From positions 1 to 64,000 of the forward strand of contig NFUO01000262.1 in the NCBI GenBank assembly GCA_002197545.1: 64,000 bases of DNA. Reading direction: 5' to 3'. The position numbers were made by a program, and so were the translations under genes. The number at the start of each line of letters is the position of its first letter. The first letter of the stretch is position 1. Source of the stretch: Acidobacteria subdivision 2 bacterium RH1 MAG20. GTDB lineage: Bacteria; Acidobacteriota; Terriglobia; Terriglobales; Acidobacteriaceae. Positions 43,600-52,979 of this stretch are shown here, in pieces. A model generated the notes under the pieces. That model saw only the letters and a program-made list of their open reading frames with translations. It did not search any database and had not been told where the DNA came from.

Positions 43600-44613
43600 A
43601 TGCCGGAAGATTTCGTACCTCAACCCCCGCCTCCGCCCCCTCCTTACGCTGCCCAGACCCCACTCTATCCTCCGCCGTACCCAAACTATCCTCCTCAATA
43701 TGTTCCGCCACGTCGGCATTCGCCGTGGTTCTACATCGGTATCATCGGAGGTTCACTGGCCGCCGTTGCTCTACTTTTCAGCTTCATGGTCTGGATCACC
43801 ATACGCTCGGCCACAGGGGCAACCGGACTTGAGCTGGGAGGAAGCCGTATCGCCGTCATCGACATCAACGGCGTGATTATGTCGCCCGATGACGTGAATA
43901 CGCAGCTCCGAAAATTCGGCGACGATTCTTCGGTCAAAGCCATCATTCTGCACATTAATTCTCCGGGCGGCGGAGCGGCGGCTTCGCAGGAGATCTACAA
44001 CGAAGTTCTCCGCGTGCGACAGGAAAAGCACAAGAAGATCATCGCTTCGGTGGAGTCGGTAGGGGCCTCCGGCGCTTATTACATCGCCAGCGGGTGCGAC
44101 AAAATCTACGCCAATAATGCTTCGGTGGTCGGCTCGATCGGCGTCATCATGGAATGGACCAACTATGGCGACCTGATGCGCTGGGCCAAGTTGAAAAGCG
44201 TCGCCATTCATGCCGGCGAGCTTAAGGATGCCGGAGACCCGAGCCGTGATATCACACCGAAAGAACAGGCTTACTTTCAGTCCCTTGTGGATAATATGTA
44301 CGGCCAGTTCATCCACGATGTTGCCAGCGGCCGCCACACCGCCGAGGACAAGATCAAGCCGCTCGCCACGGGCCAGGTCTGGACTGGTGAACAGGCCCTT
44401 CCCCTTGGGCTCATCGATAAGATAGGCGGCTTCCGTACCGCACTTATCGATACCGCCCGCAGCGTTGGAATCTCCGGGGAGCCGAGCATCGTGCGTCCTC
44501 CCAAGAACAAACGCGGCCTGCTCGCTCTCCTCAACGGAGACGCGGATGACCTGTTTCCTAACCCCGGCCAGCTCCTCAACCACTCGCCAGGCTTCTATTT
44601 CATGTGGAAGTAG
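43600..44613 (+). CDS. sppA: Signal peptide peptidase SppA (short 36K type)
   Basis: An inner-membrane serine protease of 337 residues that degrades cleaved signal peptides. It starts with a Pro/Tyr-rich cytoplasmic leader (EDFVPQPPPPPPPY), then one membrane helix (about residues 46-68), then the S49 domain: IAVIDINGVI, LHINSPGGGAAASQEIY, catalytic Ser in SVGASGAYYIASGCDKIYAN (near residue 158), SVVGSIGVIM and the general-base Lys in GELKDAGDPSRD (near 208). I use the ATG at 43600; a GTG at 43564 is possible but lacks support. A strong terminator follows 47 bases after the stop. Confidence 0.93.
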   Translation: MPEDFVPQPPPPPPPYAAQTPLYPPPYPNYPPQYVPPRRHSPWFYIGIIGGSLAAVALLFSFMVWITIRSATGATGLELGGSRIAVIDINGVIMSPDDVNTQLRKFGDDSSVKAIILHINSPGGGAAASQEIYNEVLRVRQEKHKKIIASVESVGASGAYYIASGCDKIYANNASVVGSIGVIMEWTNYGDLMRWAKLKSVAIHAGELKDAGDPSRDITPKEQAYFQSLVDNMYGQFIHDVASGRHTAEDKIKPLATGQVWTGEQALPLGLIDKIGGFRTALIDTARSVGISGEPSIVRPPKNKRGLLALLNGDADDLFPNPGQLLNHSPGFYFMWK

Positions 44614-44660
44614 GGAACCGGGCTATCTCTTCACGGGACTTTATTAACAAGGAAGTAAGG

Positions 44661-44693
44661 AAAGACCCCTGCAAAAAAAAGGGGTCTTTTTTC
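44661..44693 (+). terminator. Intrinsic terminator after sppA
   Basis: Stem AAAGACCCC paired with GGGGTCTTT around a TGC plus A8 loop, followed by TTTCT so that the T run overlaps the stem end. A textbook Rho-independent terminator, placed right after sppA and before the HU/IHF gene. Confidence 0.9.
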
Positions 44694-44867
44694 TATACTC
44701 ACGTGACCAATTGGACCATTTCAGCATCTCAATCCATTCATGCCGACTTGTTCGTTTTTGTGTTGTTTTCGTTTCCCGAACCGCTTACATCCCGTCTACA
44801 ATCAATAACAAGGAACTATTTCGCAACGAACTTCTATCGCCCTCCCAAGCACGAAAGGACCCCGTTC

Positions 44868-45209
44868 ATGACCAAAGCAGACCTCGTAGACAAAGTGACC
44901 GCCCTTGGCGACCTCACCCGCCGCGATGGAGAGGTCATCGTCGACACTCTTTTCGAGGCCGTCATCGGCGCCCTCAAGTCCGGAGATAAGATCGAGATCC
45001 GCGGCTTCGGAAGTTTCCGTACCCGCCAGCGCAATGCCCGTACAGGCCGCAATCCCAAGACCGGGGAGAAGGTGGATGTTCCGGCAAAACGCGTTCCTTT
45101 TTTCAAGCCATCGAAAGAGTTGCGCGATTCGGTGAATCCTGCTTCGAGCGCCAAAGGTCATAAGCCGGATGTCGGCCATGTTGACCCCCACCATCCCCCA
45201 GCTATGTAA
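44868..45209 (+). CDS. HU/IHF-family DNA-binding protein
   Basis: A nucleoid-associated protein of 113 residues that bends DNA as a dimer. The HU/IHF signature is complete: TKADLVDKVTA, KSGDKIEIRGFGSF, the DNA-intercalating arm RNARTGRNPKTGEKVDVPAKRVPFFKPSKEL. A C-terminal tail of about 20 residues (SSAKGHKPDVGHVDPHHPP) with several His is added. ATG 44868 has AAAGGA eight bases upstream; the longer frame from 44604 passes through the sppA terminator and is not real. Confidence 0.94.
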   Translation: MTKADLVDKVTALGDLTRRDGEVIVDTLFEAVIGALKSGDKIEIRGFGSFRTRQRNARTGRNPKTGEKVDVPAKRVPFFKPSKELRDSVNPASSAKGHKPDVGHVDPHHPPAM

Positions 45210-45387
45210 AATCTGACAGAATATTGCCGATAAACGGGTCTCATAGGATCGGCCTCACATAGCCATCATAGAGAACCGGCCTTCGTTTGCGGCTGACCAT
45301 TCCGATTTACGCCAATGGGCGATCAGGTTGATTTTCAAGCGAACGACGGAGTTTATCGATAAAAATAAAAGGTGATGCGAAAAGTGA

Positions 45388-45421
45388 CGCATGGGTGAAG
45401 ATGCGATAGGTGACCCATGCG
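45388..45421. promoter_or_regulatory. Inverted repeat upstream of the DUF3311/symporter operon
   Basis: Perfect arms CGCATGGGT and ACCCATGCG separated by 16 bases, in the 295-base spacer between the HU-like gene and the DUF3311 gene. Its size and dyad suit a regulator binding site or an RNA hairpin in the leader. No regulator gene is adjacent. Confidence 0.4.
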
Positions 45422-45504
45422 CCTCCGCCTTGACCTCTGTCTTCGAGTACGGTCATCGCAATGGACCCTCGTATAACATCGCTTTATCGCAATAGGAGGA
45501 GTTC

Positions 45505-45717
45505 ATGCAACGGCCATCCGCAGGCGCACTCGCTCTCGGCTGCATTCCTTTCCTTGGAATGTGCTTCTCCGTGCCTCTTTGGGACCGCGTGTATCCCATG
45601 GTCTTTGGGCTTCCATTCAATCTCTTCTGGCTTATCGCATGGATCGTGCTTAGCAGTGGCTGCATGGCCGCCGCCAACTGGGTTGAAGAGCGCAGACTCA
45701 GCAAGAAAGGGAAGTGA
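45505..45717 (+). CDS. DUF3311 small membrane protein
   Basis: A 70-residue protein with two membrane helices (residues 8-25 and 36-57) and the DUF3311 pattern FSVPLWDRVYPMVFGLPFNLFWLIAW. DUF3311 genes are regularly found just before SSS-family symporter genes, as here (9 bases before), and are thought to be small partner subunits, although this is not established. AGGAGGAG precedes the ATG. Confidence 0.9.
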   Translation: MQRPSAGALALGCIPFLGMCFSVPLWDRVYPMVFGLPFNLFWLIAWIVLSSGCMAAANWVEERRLSKKGK

Positions 45718-45726
45718 GTCCGCCCT

Positions 45727-47250
45727 ATGACGCCCAGCATCGTTGCCATGAGCGTGATCTTCGGCATTGTCCTCTGCGGAAGCATCATCGGATTCCTCGC
45801 CGGCGCTGGCCGCAAGATGAACCTGGAGGAGTGGTCTATCGCCGGCCGCAGCTTCGGTCTTCTTTTTATGTGGCTGCTCATGGCGGGCGAGATTTACACG
45901 ACCTTCGCGTTTCTCGGCGCCAGCGGCTGGGCATACTCTCGCGGAGGTCCGGCGCTGTACATCATGGCCTACATCACGCTGGGCTATGTGGTCTCCTTCT
46001 ATATTCTTCCGCAAATTTGGGAGTTCGGGCGCAAGCACTCTCTGCAGACGCAGTCAGACTTCTTTGAGAAACGCTACGGCAGCAAATATCTTGCGCTCCT
46101 GGTCTCCATCGTTGGGGTCCTTTTCATTATTCCTTATCTGCAGATCCAGCTCACAGGGCTGGGAATCATCGTGCAGGTGGCCAGCTTCGATCAGATCCCT
46201 CGCAGTGCATCCATGTTGATTGCCGTCATTCTGGTTGCCTTGTTTGTCTATTTTGGCGGGATACGCGCCGTCGCATGGGTCAGCGTGCTTAAAGACCTGC
46301 TCATGATTCTGGCTGCTGTTTCCATCGGTGTCTTTGTCCCTCGTCATTACTTCGGCGGTATCGCCCCGTTATTCCGTACTCTTGCGCTGACGCATCCTTC
46401 GCATCTCGTCATGCCGGGAGCCACGCACAACATGGGACATGCCTGGTTTATTTCCACCGTTCTTCTCAGCGCTTGCGGCTTTTACATGTGGCCGCATACC
46501 TTTGGCGTTGCGTTCACGGCAAAGAGTGGCCATACCCTGAGACGCAACGCGATTGTTACACCGCTTTACACCATCAGTCTTGCCTTCATCTTCATCGCCG
46601 GTTTCGCTGCATTTCTCATCGTGCCCGGCCTCAGCAACGGGGACATGTCGCTTCTGATGCTCGCGCGTAAAACCTTTCCCGCATGGTTTCTCGGCGTTAT
46701 TGGCGGCGCAGGCGCACTCACTGCCATGGTTCCCGCAGCCATCATCATTCTTACGGCATCCACACTTTTTGCTAAGAACGTCTATCGGCCGCTTTTTGCG
46801 AAATCAATGACAGACGACCAGGTAGCAAGGCTTGCCAAGGTGATGGTGATCGTTCTCAGCCTCACCAGTTTCTATCTCGCGCTGCATAGTTCCTCTACGT
46901 TGGTTGCGCTTCTCCTGCTCGGTTATGCCGGGGTCTCGCAATTCTTCCCGGGAGTTGTTCTCGGTCTCTTCTGGAGTCGTGTTACGGCAGCCGGTGTTAC
47001 CTCCGGGCTGCTGATGGGGCTTGTCACCGTTGCGGCGCTTATGCTCTCCCATCGCGATCCCTTCTTTGGCGTGAACGCCGGATTTCTAGCGCTCTGCATT
47101 AACTTCGCAGTGACGCTCCTCATAAGCAGAGTGACTTCCGCAAAGTTGAATGGCCTCGATTACGAGCCGAGAGCTTCCCTGGCTTTTCAGGAAGGTGAGC
47201 CACTTACGAGTACAGCTTCAGCCAATAGGGGAGATAGGTTCAGCTCTTAG
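45727..47250 (+). CDS. Sodium:solute symporter (SSS) family protein
   Basis: An inner-membrane transporter of 507 residues with about 13 helices. Family landmarks are the first helix SIVAMSVIFGIVLCGSIIGF with AGAGRKMNLEEWSIAGRSFG after it, the helix GEIYTTFAFLGASGWAYS, and the sodium-site helix TAMVPAAIIILTASTLFAKNVYR. Substrate is not identifiable; relatives include transporters of organic acids, amino acids and sugars. It forms a two-gene unit with the DUF3311 protein. Its C-terminus (residues 480-507) is hydrophilic. Confidence 0.92.
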   Translation: MTPSIVAMSVIFGIVLCGSIIGFLAGAGRKMNLEEWSIAGRSFGLLFMWLLMAGEIYTTFAFLGASGWAYSRGGPALYIMAYITLGYVVSFYILPQIWEFGRKHSLQTQSDFFEKRYGSKYLALLVSIVGVLFIIPYLQIQLTGLGIIVQVASFDQIPRSASMLIAVILVALFVYFGGIRAVAWVSVLKDLLMILAAVSIGVFVPRHYFGGIAPLFRTLALTHPSHLVMPGATHNMGHAWFISTVLLSACGFYMWPHTFGVAFTAKSGHTLRRNAIVTPLYTISLAFIFIAGFAAFLIVPGLSNGDMSLLMLARKTFPAWFLGVIGGAGALTAMVPAAIIILTASTLFAKNVYRPLFAKSMTDDQVARLAKVMVIVLSLTSFYLALHSSSTLVALLLLGYAGVSQFFPGVVLGLFWSRVTAAGVTSGLLMGLVTVAALMLSHRDPFFGVNAGFLALCINFAVTLLISRVTSAKLNGLDYEPRASLAFQEGEPLTSTASANRGDRFSS

Positions 47251-47342
47251 GTATAAGCCGTTTAGGAATCGTGACAAAAAGTAATGCGGGTGGCTGCGGC
47301 TCACTTCCTAGACAGCCCTTGAGAGAATCCAGCCAAGCTACT

Positions 47343-48467
47343 TTACTGCGCCAGACTACTCGTCACCATCGTCTCCGCACTATGTGTATGCACTCGCCGC
47401 AGAATCCAGCGCCGCGCCGGAGTTTCGAGCCAGTAAAGACTGGCCACACTCAGCCCGATGCATACCGCTGCATAAAACAAGAATCCAGCCAACCCGTGGC
47501 CTTCGATCAGCCGCCGCATGATCGTTCCGACCGGGGTATGGATGAGGTAAAGTGCGTAGCTGGCCTCGCCGAGCACTACGAGCCACTTCGCCGAGAAGGT
47601 CGATGCGATCACCCTGTCTCCGCTGGCCAAAGCAAGCAGCGCCAGCGCAAAGAGGGGCGCCTGGACGCCATGCTGTAGCAGCATAACCGAGACCGGCAGG
47701 TCCAGGACAGGTGTCGCCAGAAAGCCAGCGGCAGCGACCAGCAGCATCCATGGCGCTAACTGCCGCAATCGACGCGACCGCCTCTCATCGCTGCCGATCC
47801 ATACGAACAGCTTTGCAAGGCATATCCCCAGGATGAAGATGTAGAAATGCTCCAGCGGATTACTCGACTGCTGCGGTTCGCTCACCCCGGAGTGCGACAT
47901 CCTCTGCACCAGCAGCAATCCGCCGCCGTACACCGCTATTGCAAACGGCCACATCAGCCGGCCACGCAATTTCCATATCGGCAACGCAAGGAACGGGAAC
48001 AACAAGTAGAAAAAGGCCTCCACCGAGAGAGACCAGCCCGGTTGGTTGATTCCTCCCAGCCGTACCCACCACGCCTGTAGCAGTCCCCCTGTTGCGAGAA
48101 ACACTCCTGCAATGTGTCCCCAGCTTCGTTGCTCCACCATGCCTTCGATATGCAGAAAGTGGGGTGTATCCAGCAGCATCGCCGCCAGATACAGTGGATA
48201 AATGCGGGCCACGCGTGCCCAGTAGAACCTGCGCCGGTTGACCGGCCTGCCATCTTTCAGGTACACCAGCGCCAGAATGAAGCCAGAAAGCAGGAAGAAA
48301 AAGCTCACGCTCACGTATCCCAGTCCAACGATACGCATCAAGACCCTGGGCACCCACCCTAGCGCAGCCAGATTTCTCTCTGCATGGAACAGAAGCACAT
48401 AAAACGCGGCGAAGAATCGAATCGATGTCAGTGGGAGGATCTTGAACTTATCCTGTGCAGCTTCCAT
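47343..48467 (-). CDS. Acyltransferase family 3 membrane protein
   Basis: A 374-residue membrane O-acyltransferase with about ten helices. It starts with the usual LTSIRFFAAFYVLLFHAERN (catalytic His in FHAE), then VSFFFLLSGFIL, the RRRFYWARVARIYPLY loop, and SLSVEAFFYLLFPF. Members acetylate or acylate cell-surface polysaccharides or antibiotics. The acceptor is unknown and no polysaccharide cluster is adjacent. Convergent with the symporter gene, 92 bases between stops. Confidence 0.9.
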   Translation of the reverse strand: MEAAQDKFKILPLTSIRFFAAFYVLLFHAERNLAALGWVPRVLMRIVGLGYVSVSFFFLLSGFILALVYLKDGRPVNRRRFYWARVARIYPLYLAAMLLDTPHFLHIEGMVEQRSWGHIAGVFLATGGLLQAWWVRLGGINQPGWSLSVEAFFYLLFPFLALPIWKLRGRLMWPFAIAVYGGGLLLVQRMSHSGVSEPQQSSNPLEHFYIFILGICLAKLFVWIGSDERRSRRLRQLAPWMLLVAAAGFLATPVLDLPVSVMLLQHGVQAPLFALALLALASGDRVIASTFSAKWLVVLGEASYALYLIHTPVGTIMRRLIEGHGLAGFLFYAAVCIGLSVASLYWLETPARRWILRRVHTHSAETMVTSSLAQ

Positions 48468-48834
48468 TCAGCACTCCGTTGGCCCTGATTCATGCATCGT
48501 CTCTTGTGCAGCCAGGCACAAACTGCGCCCAGCGATACCTGTCATCCACTGCCAAATGCAAAAGTCGTTAAACCTAGAATACAGCTTTTGCTCATGGAGT
48601 ATTAAACGTCTCGAATGGTTCCGGGGAGCTTATTTCGTTGCCAAAGAGTCAGCAGAAAATCGACGGAAACGTTGAAGTAATTCGCCAGATAACTTATCGA
48701 ATTACATAGGCCTATTTATTTTAGGACTATTGACCTATGCCCCGCTCGAAGGTGGAGCTACTCCTATAGTTTGAAGTGTGAAAAAGCATTTGAGCATGAT
48801 AGAAGGGTCTGATCGATTATTGAGGACTTACCCG
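48468..48834. other. Divergent intergenic region before the gamma-glutamyltransferase gene
   Basis: About 370 bases between the divergent acyltransferase and gamma-glutamyltransferase genes. A 77-codon frame (48442-48675) shows no motif. The area is AT-rich near 48690-48780 and likely holds promoters in both directions; none could be fixed. Confidence 0.4.
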
Positions 48835-50703
48835 ATGCCGAATCTAGATGTCTTGCGCCGTCTGACCGCTACCATTTCATTAGTTTTGATGCTGACTCCG
48901 TTTGCGAATCCGGCCATTGCATCGGCACAAATTTCTGTCGCACCTCCGGCGTCGGCACCAGCGCCGATGAAAGCAGCAGGGCGTGGAGAAGGGCAACGCC
49001 AGCCACGCTCGGAAGGAAAGGGCGCACCCGGTCAACCGACTGTGACGGGAGGAGGCATGGCAGAGCGCACCTATCTGCCTGAACCAGGACGCGACAACGC
49101 GTTTTCCATGACGATCAATCGCTATGGCATCGCGGCCACATTGCAGACACTGGCATCGCAGGCGGGGACAGCGATTCTCGCGCGGGGCGGCAACGCGGTG
49201 GATGCGGCTATTGCGGCCAATGCCGCGGTGGGCGTGATTGAACCGATGATGAACGGCATGGGCGGCGATCTGTTCGCGATTATTTGGGACAACAAGGCGA
49301 AGAAGTTATATGCGCTGAATTCCAGCGGCTGGTCTGCGGCGGCGCAGAGCATCGACGCGATGAAGGCCAAAGGCATCACGACCATGAGCGGCAGCAGCAT
49401 TTACTCGGTGACAGTACCGGGAGCGGTAGCGGGCTGGGATGCGCTGCATAAGCGATTCGGCAAGCTGACCCTGGCGCAGGACCTGGCCCCAGCGATTGCG
49501 CTGGCGGCGAATGGGTTTCCGGTGACGGAGACCGATTCTGCGAACTGGGAGAAGTATGGGATGGGGTTTCTTAACCGGCCCGCGTTCGCGTCTGTCTTCC
49601 TGCCGAGCGGCACCTATCCGAAGGTCGGTGAAATGTTCAAGAACCCCGATGTCGCAGCTTCACTGCGGCTGGTGGGCGAGAAGGGTCGCGATGCTTTCTA
49701 CAAAGGGCCGATTGCCGAGTCGATCCTAAAGCTATCGAAGGAGGAAGGCGGCTTTCTGACTGCGGCCGATCTCGCGGATTTTCAACCGGAATGGGTAGAA
49801 CCGGTATCGACGACCTATCACGGGTGGAAGATCTACGAGACGCCTCCGAATACGCAGGGTATCGCTGCACTCTCGATGCTGAACATCATGGAGCAGTTTC
49901 CATTGCGCGAGTGGGGACATGACAGCCCGAAGACGCTGCATATCGAGTTGGAGGCCAAGGCGCTGGCCTATGCGGACATGCTGCACTACGTTGGCGATCC
50001 GAGGACGAATGAGATTCCGACGGCGAAGCTGATCTCGAAGAGCCTCGGAGTTGAGCGTGCAAAGCTGATCGGCCCGCGTGCCAACTGCAATGTGCTGCCT
50101 TCTGTATTGACGGATCAACTGGCGAAGCTTGCCACGGATACAACGTATCTTGCAGTGGTAGACCGCGATGGCAACGAGGTATCACTGATCCAAAGCAATG
50201 CAGGAAATTTCGGATCGGGACTGGTGCCGGAGAAGACAGGCTTCGTGCTGCAGAATCGTGGCAGCGGATTTTCGATGACGCCGGGACAGCCGAACTCGCT
50301 AGCAGGGCATAAGCGGCCGCTGCATACCATTATTCCGGCGTTTATGCAGAAGGATGGGATCTCAATCGCCTTCGGCATTATGTCGGGCTTCAACCAGGCA
50401 CAGGCTCATGCGCAGTTCGTTGCGAATATAGTTGACTTCGATATGAATCTTCAGGCGGCGATGGATGCGGCGCGATTCAATCGGGGAAATTCCGGTTGTG
50501 CCGTAAATATCGAGAGCGGCTATCCCCTATCGACGTTCGAGGACCTGTTTGTGAAAGGGCATCAGATCACGATTGTGCCGCGCTATTCGCTTGTCATGGG
50601 TCGAGGCAATGCGGTCATGCATGACGATAAATTGAACGTGAACTTTGGCGCATCCGATCCACGGGCGGACGGACAGGCCGTGCCAGAGCAGCCTCCATTT
50701 TAG
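48835..50703 (+). CDS. Gamma-glutamyltransferase family protein
   Basis: An exported Ntn-hydrolase of 622 residues. After a signal (ATISLVLMLTPFANPAIA) and a Gly/Arg/Pro-rich linker, the family core begins GIAATLQTLASQAG, ILARGGNAVDAAIAANAAVGVIEPMMNGMGGDLF. The expected maturation and nucleophile Thr is in DTTYLAVVDRDGNEVSL near residue 436, and the oxyanion segment is AGNFGSGLV. It would cleave gamma-glutamyl bonds or act as an acylase after autocleavage. I use ATG 48835 with GAGG nine bases upstream; a GTG at 48778 would add 19 residues. Monocistronic. Confidence 0.92.
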   Translation: MPNLDVLRRLTATISLVLMLTPFANPAIASAQISVAPPASAPAPMKAAGRGEGQRQPRSEGKGAPGQPTVTGGGMAERTYLPEPGRDNAFSMTINRYGIAATLQTLASQAGTAILARGGNAVDAAIAANAAVGVIEPMMNGMGGDLFAIIWDNKAKKLYALNSSGWSAAAQSIDAMKAKGITTMSGSSIYSVTVPGAVAGWDALHKRFGKLTLAQDLAPAIALAANGFPVTETDSANWEKYGMGFLNRPAFASVFLPSGTYPKVGEMFKNPDVAASLRLVGEKGRDAFYKGPIAESILKLSKEEGGFLTAADLADFQPEWVEPVSTTYHGWKIYETPPNTQGIAALSMLNIMEQFPLREWGHDSPKTLHIELEAKALAYADMLHYVGDPRTNEIPTAKLISKSLGVERAKLIGPRANCNVLPSVLTDQLAKLATDTTYLAVVDRDGNEVSLIQSNAGNFGSGLVPEKTGFVLQNRGSGFSMTPGQPNSLAGHKRPLHTIIPAFMQKDGISIAFGIMSGFNQAQAHAQFVANIVDFDMNLQAAMDAARFNRGNSGCAVNIESGYPLSTFEDLFVKGHQITIVPRYSLVMGRGNAVMHDDKLNVNFGASDPRADGQAVPEQPPF

Positions 50704-50912
50704 CCGCGCAATCCATAGGAATTTCGCGCCAGCACAATAGAGCGCGATAGACGCATTATCTGCACATTAGGCCATTTGCCATAGTCGCATGGCTGGTCCG
50801 GTGTGTGATGATGATTGCAATAAAACCTTGGTGAATCCACGCATTCATCCATGCGCATGAATGCTGTGCTCCATGTGCACAGACTTTAAAGACGATTAGG
50901 CGAGGAACTCAA

Positions 50913-52430
50913 ATGGCAATCACGGTAACGCGCGAGGATGTGCGGTTCGATATTTTGAAGAAGGCACGAAACTCGCGCTGGCCGGCGACACCGGAAGAGG
51001 GCATCGGAGCCATCACCATCTGCCAGAATGCGGACGATGCAGCCGAAGCACTTCAGCGTGTGGTGAGTGCAGGGCAGCGGCCGACCATCCGTTCGGGAGG
51101 CCATTGTTATGAGGACTTCTATGCCAATAACCCCAATGGCACGCTTATCGACATGGGGTTGCTTAACCATACGGGCAATCTGCCGCACGATGCCCGCTAT
51201 CGGATTGGACCGGGCTCGACCATCGGCAAGGCATATCAGGACCTCTATAAGCTCTATAACGTAACGCTACCGGGAGGCACCTGCGCTTCGGTCGGCGCAG
51301 GTGGACACATTACCGGTGGCGGCTACGGCCTGCTCTCACGGCTGATGGGCCTTACCGCAGACTGGATTACAGAGATCGACATCCTCACCGTCGACTCCAA
51401 AGGCAAGGTGACTCCGCGCACCGTCAATGCAAAGCACGATGCCGATCTCTTCCGCGCATGTCGTGGCGGCGGCGGCGGAAACTTCGGCGTCATTACCGAC
51501 TATGTGTTCGATAAGCTGCCGCCAGCACCGCAGGAGGTCATGATCTCGAACCTGTCGTTTCCATGGGCGGACATGTCGGAGGAGAAATTCGCCAGGATAC
51601 TGAGCACCTTCGGCAACTACTTTGCCACTCGCGGACAAGAGCCGGATACATGGGGATTGTTTGGCGTGATGGAACTGAACCATAAGATGAATGGGCGTCT
51701 CGGCATCTCTGTGCAGTTTTGCAACCCCGATGGGACGTGCAAGGACACCAGGGTGCTGGAGGAATTTCTCAACCTGTTCAATACCTGCGACCCAACAACG
51801 CAGGTACCGACGCCAACCCGGGGGACACGCGGCGGCAACCGGCCGGAGGCGGTCTGCGGACCTCACATGATGACGCGCGCCGACTGGATTGATACTGACG
51901 GCGGGGGCGGCGTGCGTGGCGGCGGCGGGCATCGCGCAAAGTACAAATCGACTTATATGAGAAAGAACTATACAGATCGTGAGATCGCAATCTTCTATAA
52001 GCACCTGACACGGATGATTCCTGGAATTGACCTGCGAGGTTCAGTCGTAGAAGTGGACTCTTACGGCGGCGCCATCAACCGCAGGGAACTGAGCAGCGAA
52101 ACGGTAGCGTTCCAACGGTCGAGCGTCATCAAGATGCAATTTCAGACGTATTGGTCCGAACCTGCGGACGACGAAGGGCACATCGCCTGGATGCGGGACT
52201 TCTACAAGGAGCTGTACTCCGGCCCTGAGGTCGACGCAGCCCACCAGGGAACCCCTTTTCCTGGCGAGAATTATCAGGGATGCTATATCAACTATCCGGA
52301 TAAAGACATGCTCGACTATGCCTTCTGGCCTGAGTTGTATTACGGACCGAACTACGAGTTTCTGCAGCAGGTAAAGAAAAAGTACGATCCGAACAATGTC
52401 TTTCATCATGCCATGTCAATTCGGGCATAG
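50913..52430 (+). CDS. FAD-binding oxidoreductase with bicovalent flavin (BBE family)
   Basis: A 505-residue VAO/berberine-bridge-type oxidase. Both covalent flavin anchors are present: His in TIRSGGHCYED (near residue 64) and Cys in LPGGTCASVGAGGHITGGGYG (near 125). The BBE C-terminal segment, with YWPELYYGPNYEFL-like FWPELYYGPNYEFL and KYDPNNVFHHAMSI, is complete. Bicovalent enzymes of this kind oxidise sugars or secondary metabolites with O2. No signal peptide is visible, so it may be cytoplasmic. A patch RGGNRPEAVC plus GGGGVRGGGGH is unusually Gly-rich. SD is weak (GCGAGG, 10 bases upstream). Confidence 0.9.
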   Translation: MAITVTREDVRFDILKKARNSRWPATPEEGIGAITICQNADDAAEALQRVVSAGQRPTIRSGGHCYEDFYANNPNGTLIDMGLLNHTGNLPHDARYRIGPGSTIGKAYQDLYKLYNVTLPGGTCASVGAGGHITGGGYGLLSRLMGLTADWITEIDILTVDSKGKVTPRTVNAKHDADLFRACRGGGGGNFGVITDYVFDKLPPAPQEVMISNLSFPWADMSEEKFARILSTFGNYFATRGQEPDTWGLFGVMELNHKMNGRLGISVQFCNPDGTCKDTRVLEEFLNLFNTCDPTTQVPTPTRGTRGGNRPEAVCGPHMMTRADWIDTDGGGGVRGGGGHRAKYKSTYMRKNYTDREIAIFYKHLTRMIPGIDLRGSVVEVDSYGGAINRRELSSETVAFQRSSVIKMQFQTYWSEPADDEGHIAWMRDFYKELYSGPEVDAAHQGTPFPGENYQGCYINYPDKDMLDYAFWPELYYGPNYEFLQQVKKKYDPNNVFHHAMSIRA

Positions 52431-52605
52431 GAACAAACAGCAAGGCACGTGTCGCCATCGCGCATGACTGAAGGGATAGGGAGGCCGGTTTCTATTTTCG
52501 CCGGCGTAATGGCGGAATGTGTCCCCGATGTGGCTGAGTTAGTCCCTGTAGAGTCTCCGCATCTTGGGTCGCGTGGGCTCATCGATGACAACGTATTGAA
52601 TTGAT

Positions 52606-52683
52606 TGGCGTCCCCGATGGGATTCGAACCCATGTTATCGCCGTGAAAGGGCGGTGTCCTGGGCCGGGCTAGACGACAGGGAC
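52606..52683 (-). tRNA. tRNA-Glu (TTC anticodon)
   Basis: Complete cloverleaf on the minus strand: acceptor GTCCCTG with CGGGGAC, discriminator G and encoded CCA (52606-52608). The anticodon loop CTTTCAC gives TTC. The T arm includes GGGTTCGAATCCC. Isolated, between an oxidase gene and an efflux operon. Confidence 0.95.
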
Positions 52684-52979
52684 GGTAGGAATGGTGGCCT
52701 GAAGCCCCCGAACTCCCCTCCAACGCTACCAACACGGCCTCTTCATGTCAAAAAAAGGGTGCAGGCAAGGCAAAAAATATCTTCTCATGGCAACTGAAGT
52801 CCCGCAGATATCAATTCGTAAATAATTGAGAACCCTCCTACATGACATCGTCATCTAAAATTGAAACCCATAGTGCTCTTGCGGAATCAGACACTTAACT
52901 TATCTGCGTTTGTCCGTCGCAGGTGTTAACCAGGGCAGGCCGTTGCAATTGACGTTTTTGAATCTGAAGGAGAAACACT
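52684..52979. promoter_or_regulatory. Promoter region of the RND efflux operon
   Basis: Nearly 300 bases upstream of the adaptor gene with no open frame of merit. It is AT-rich between 52790 and 52870, where a promoter for the efflux operon would be expected. No regulator gene (such as a TetR family member) or clear operator palindrome was seen. Confidence 0.3.
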
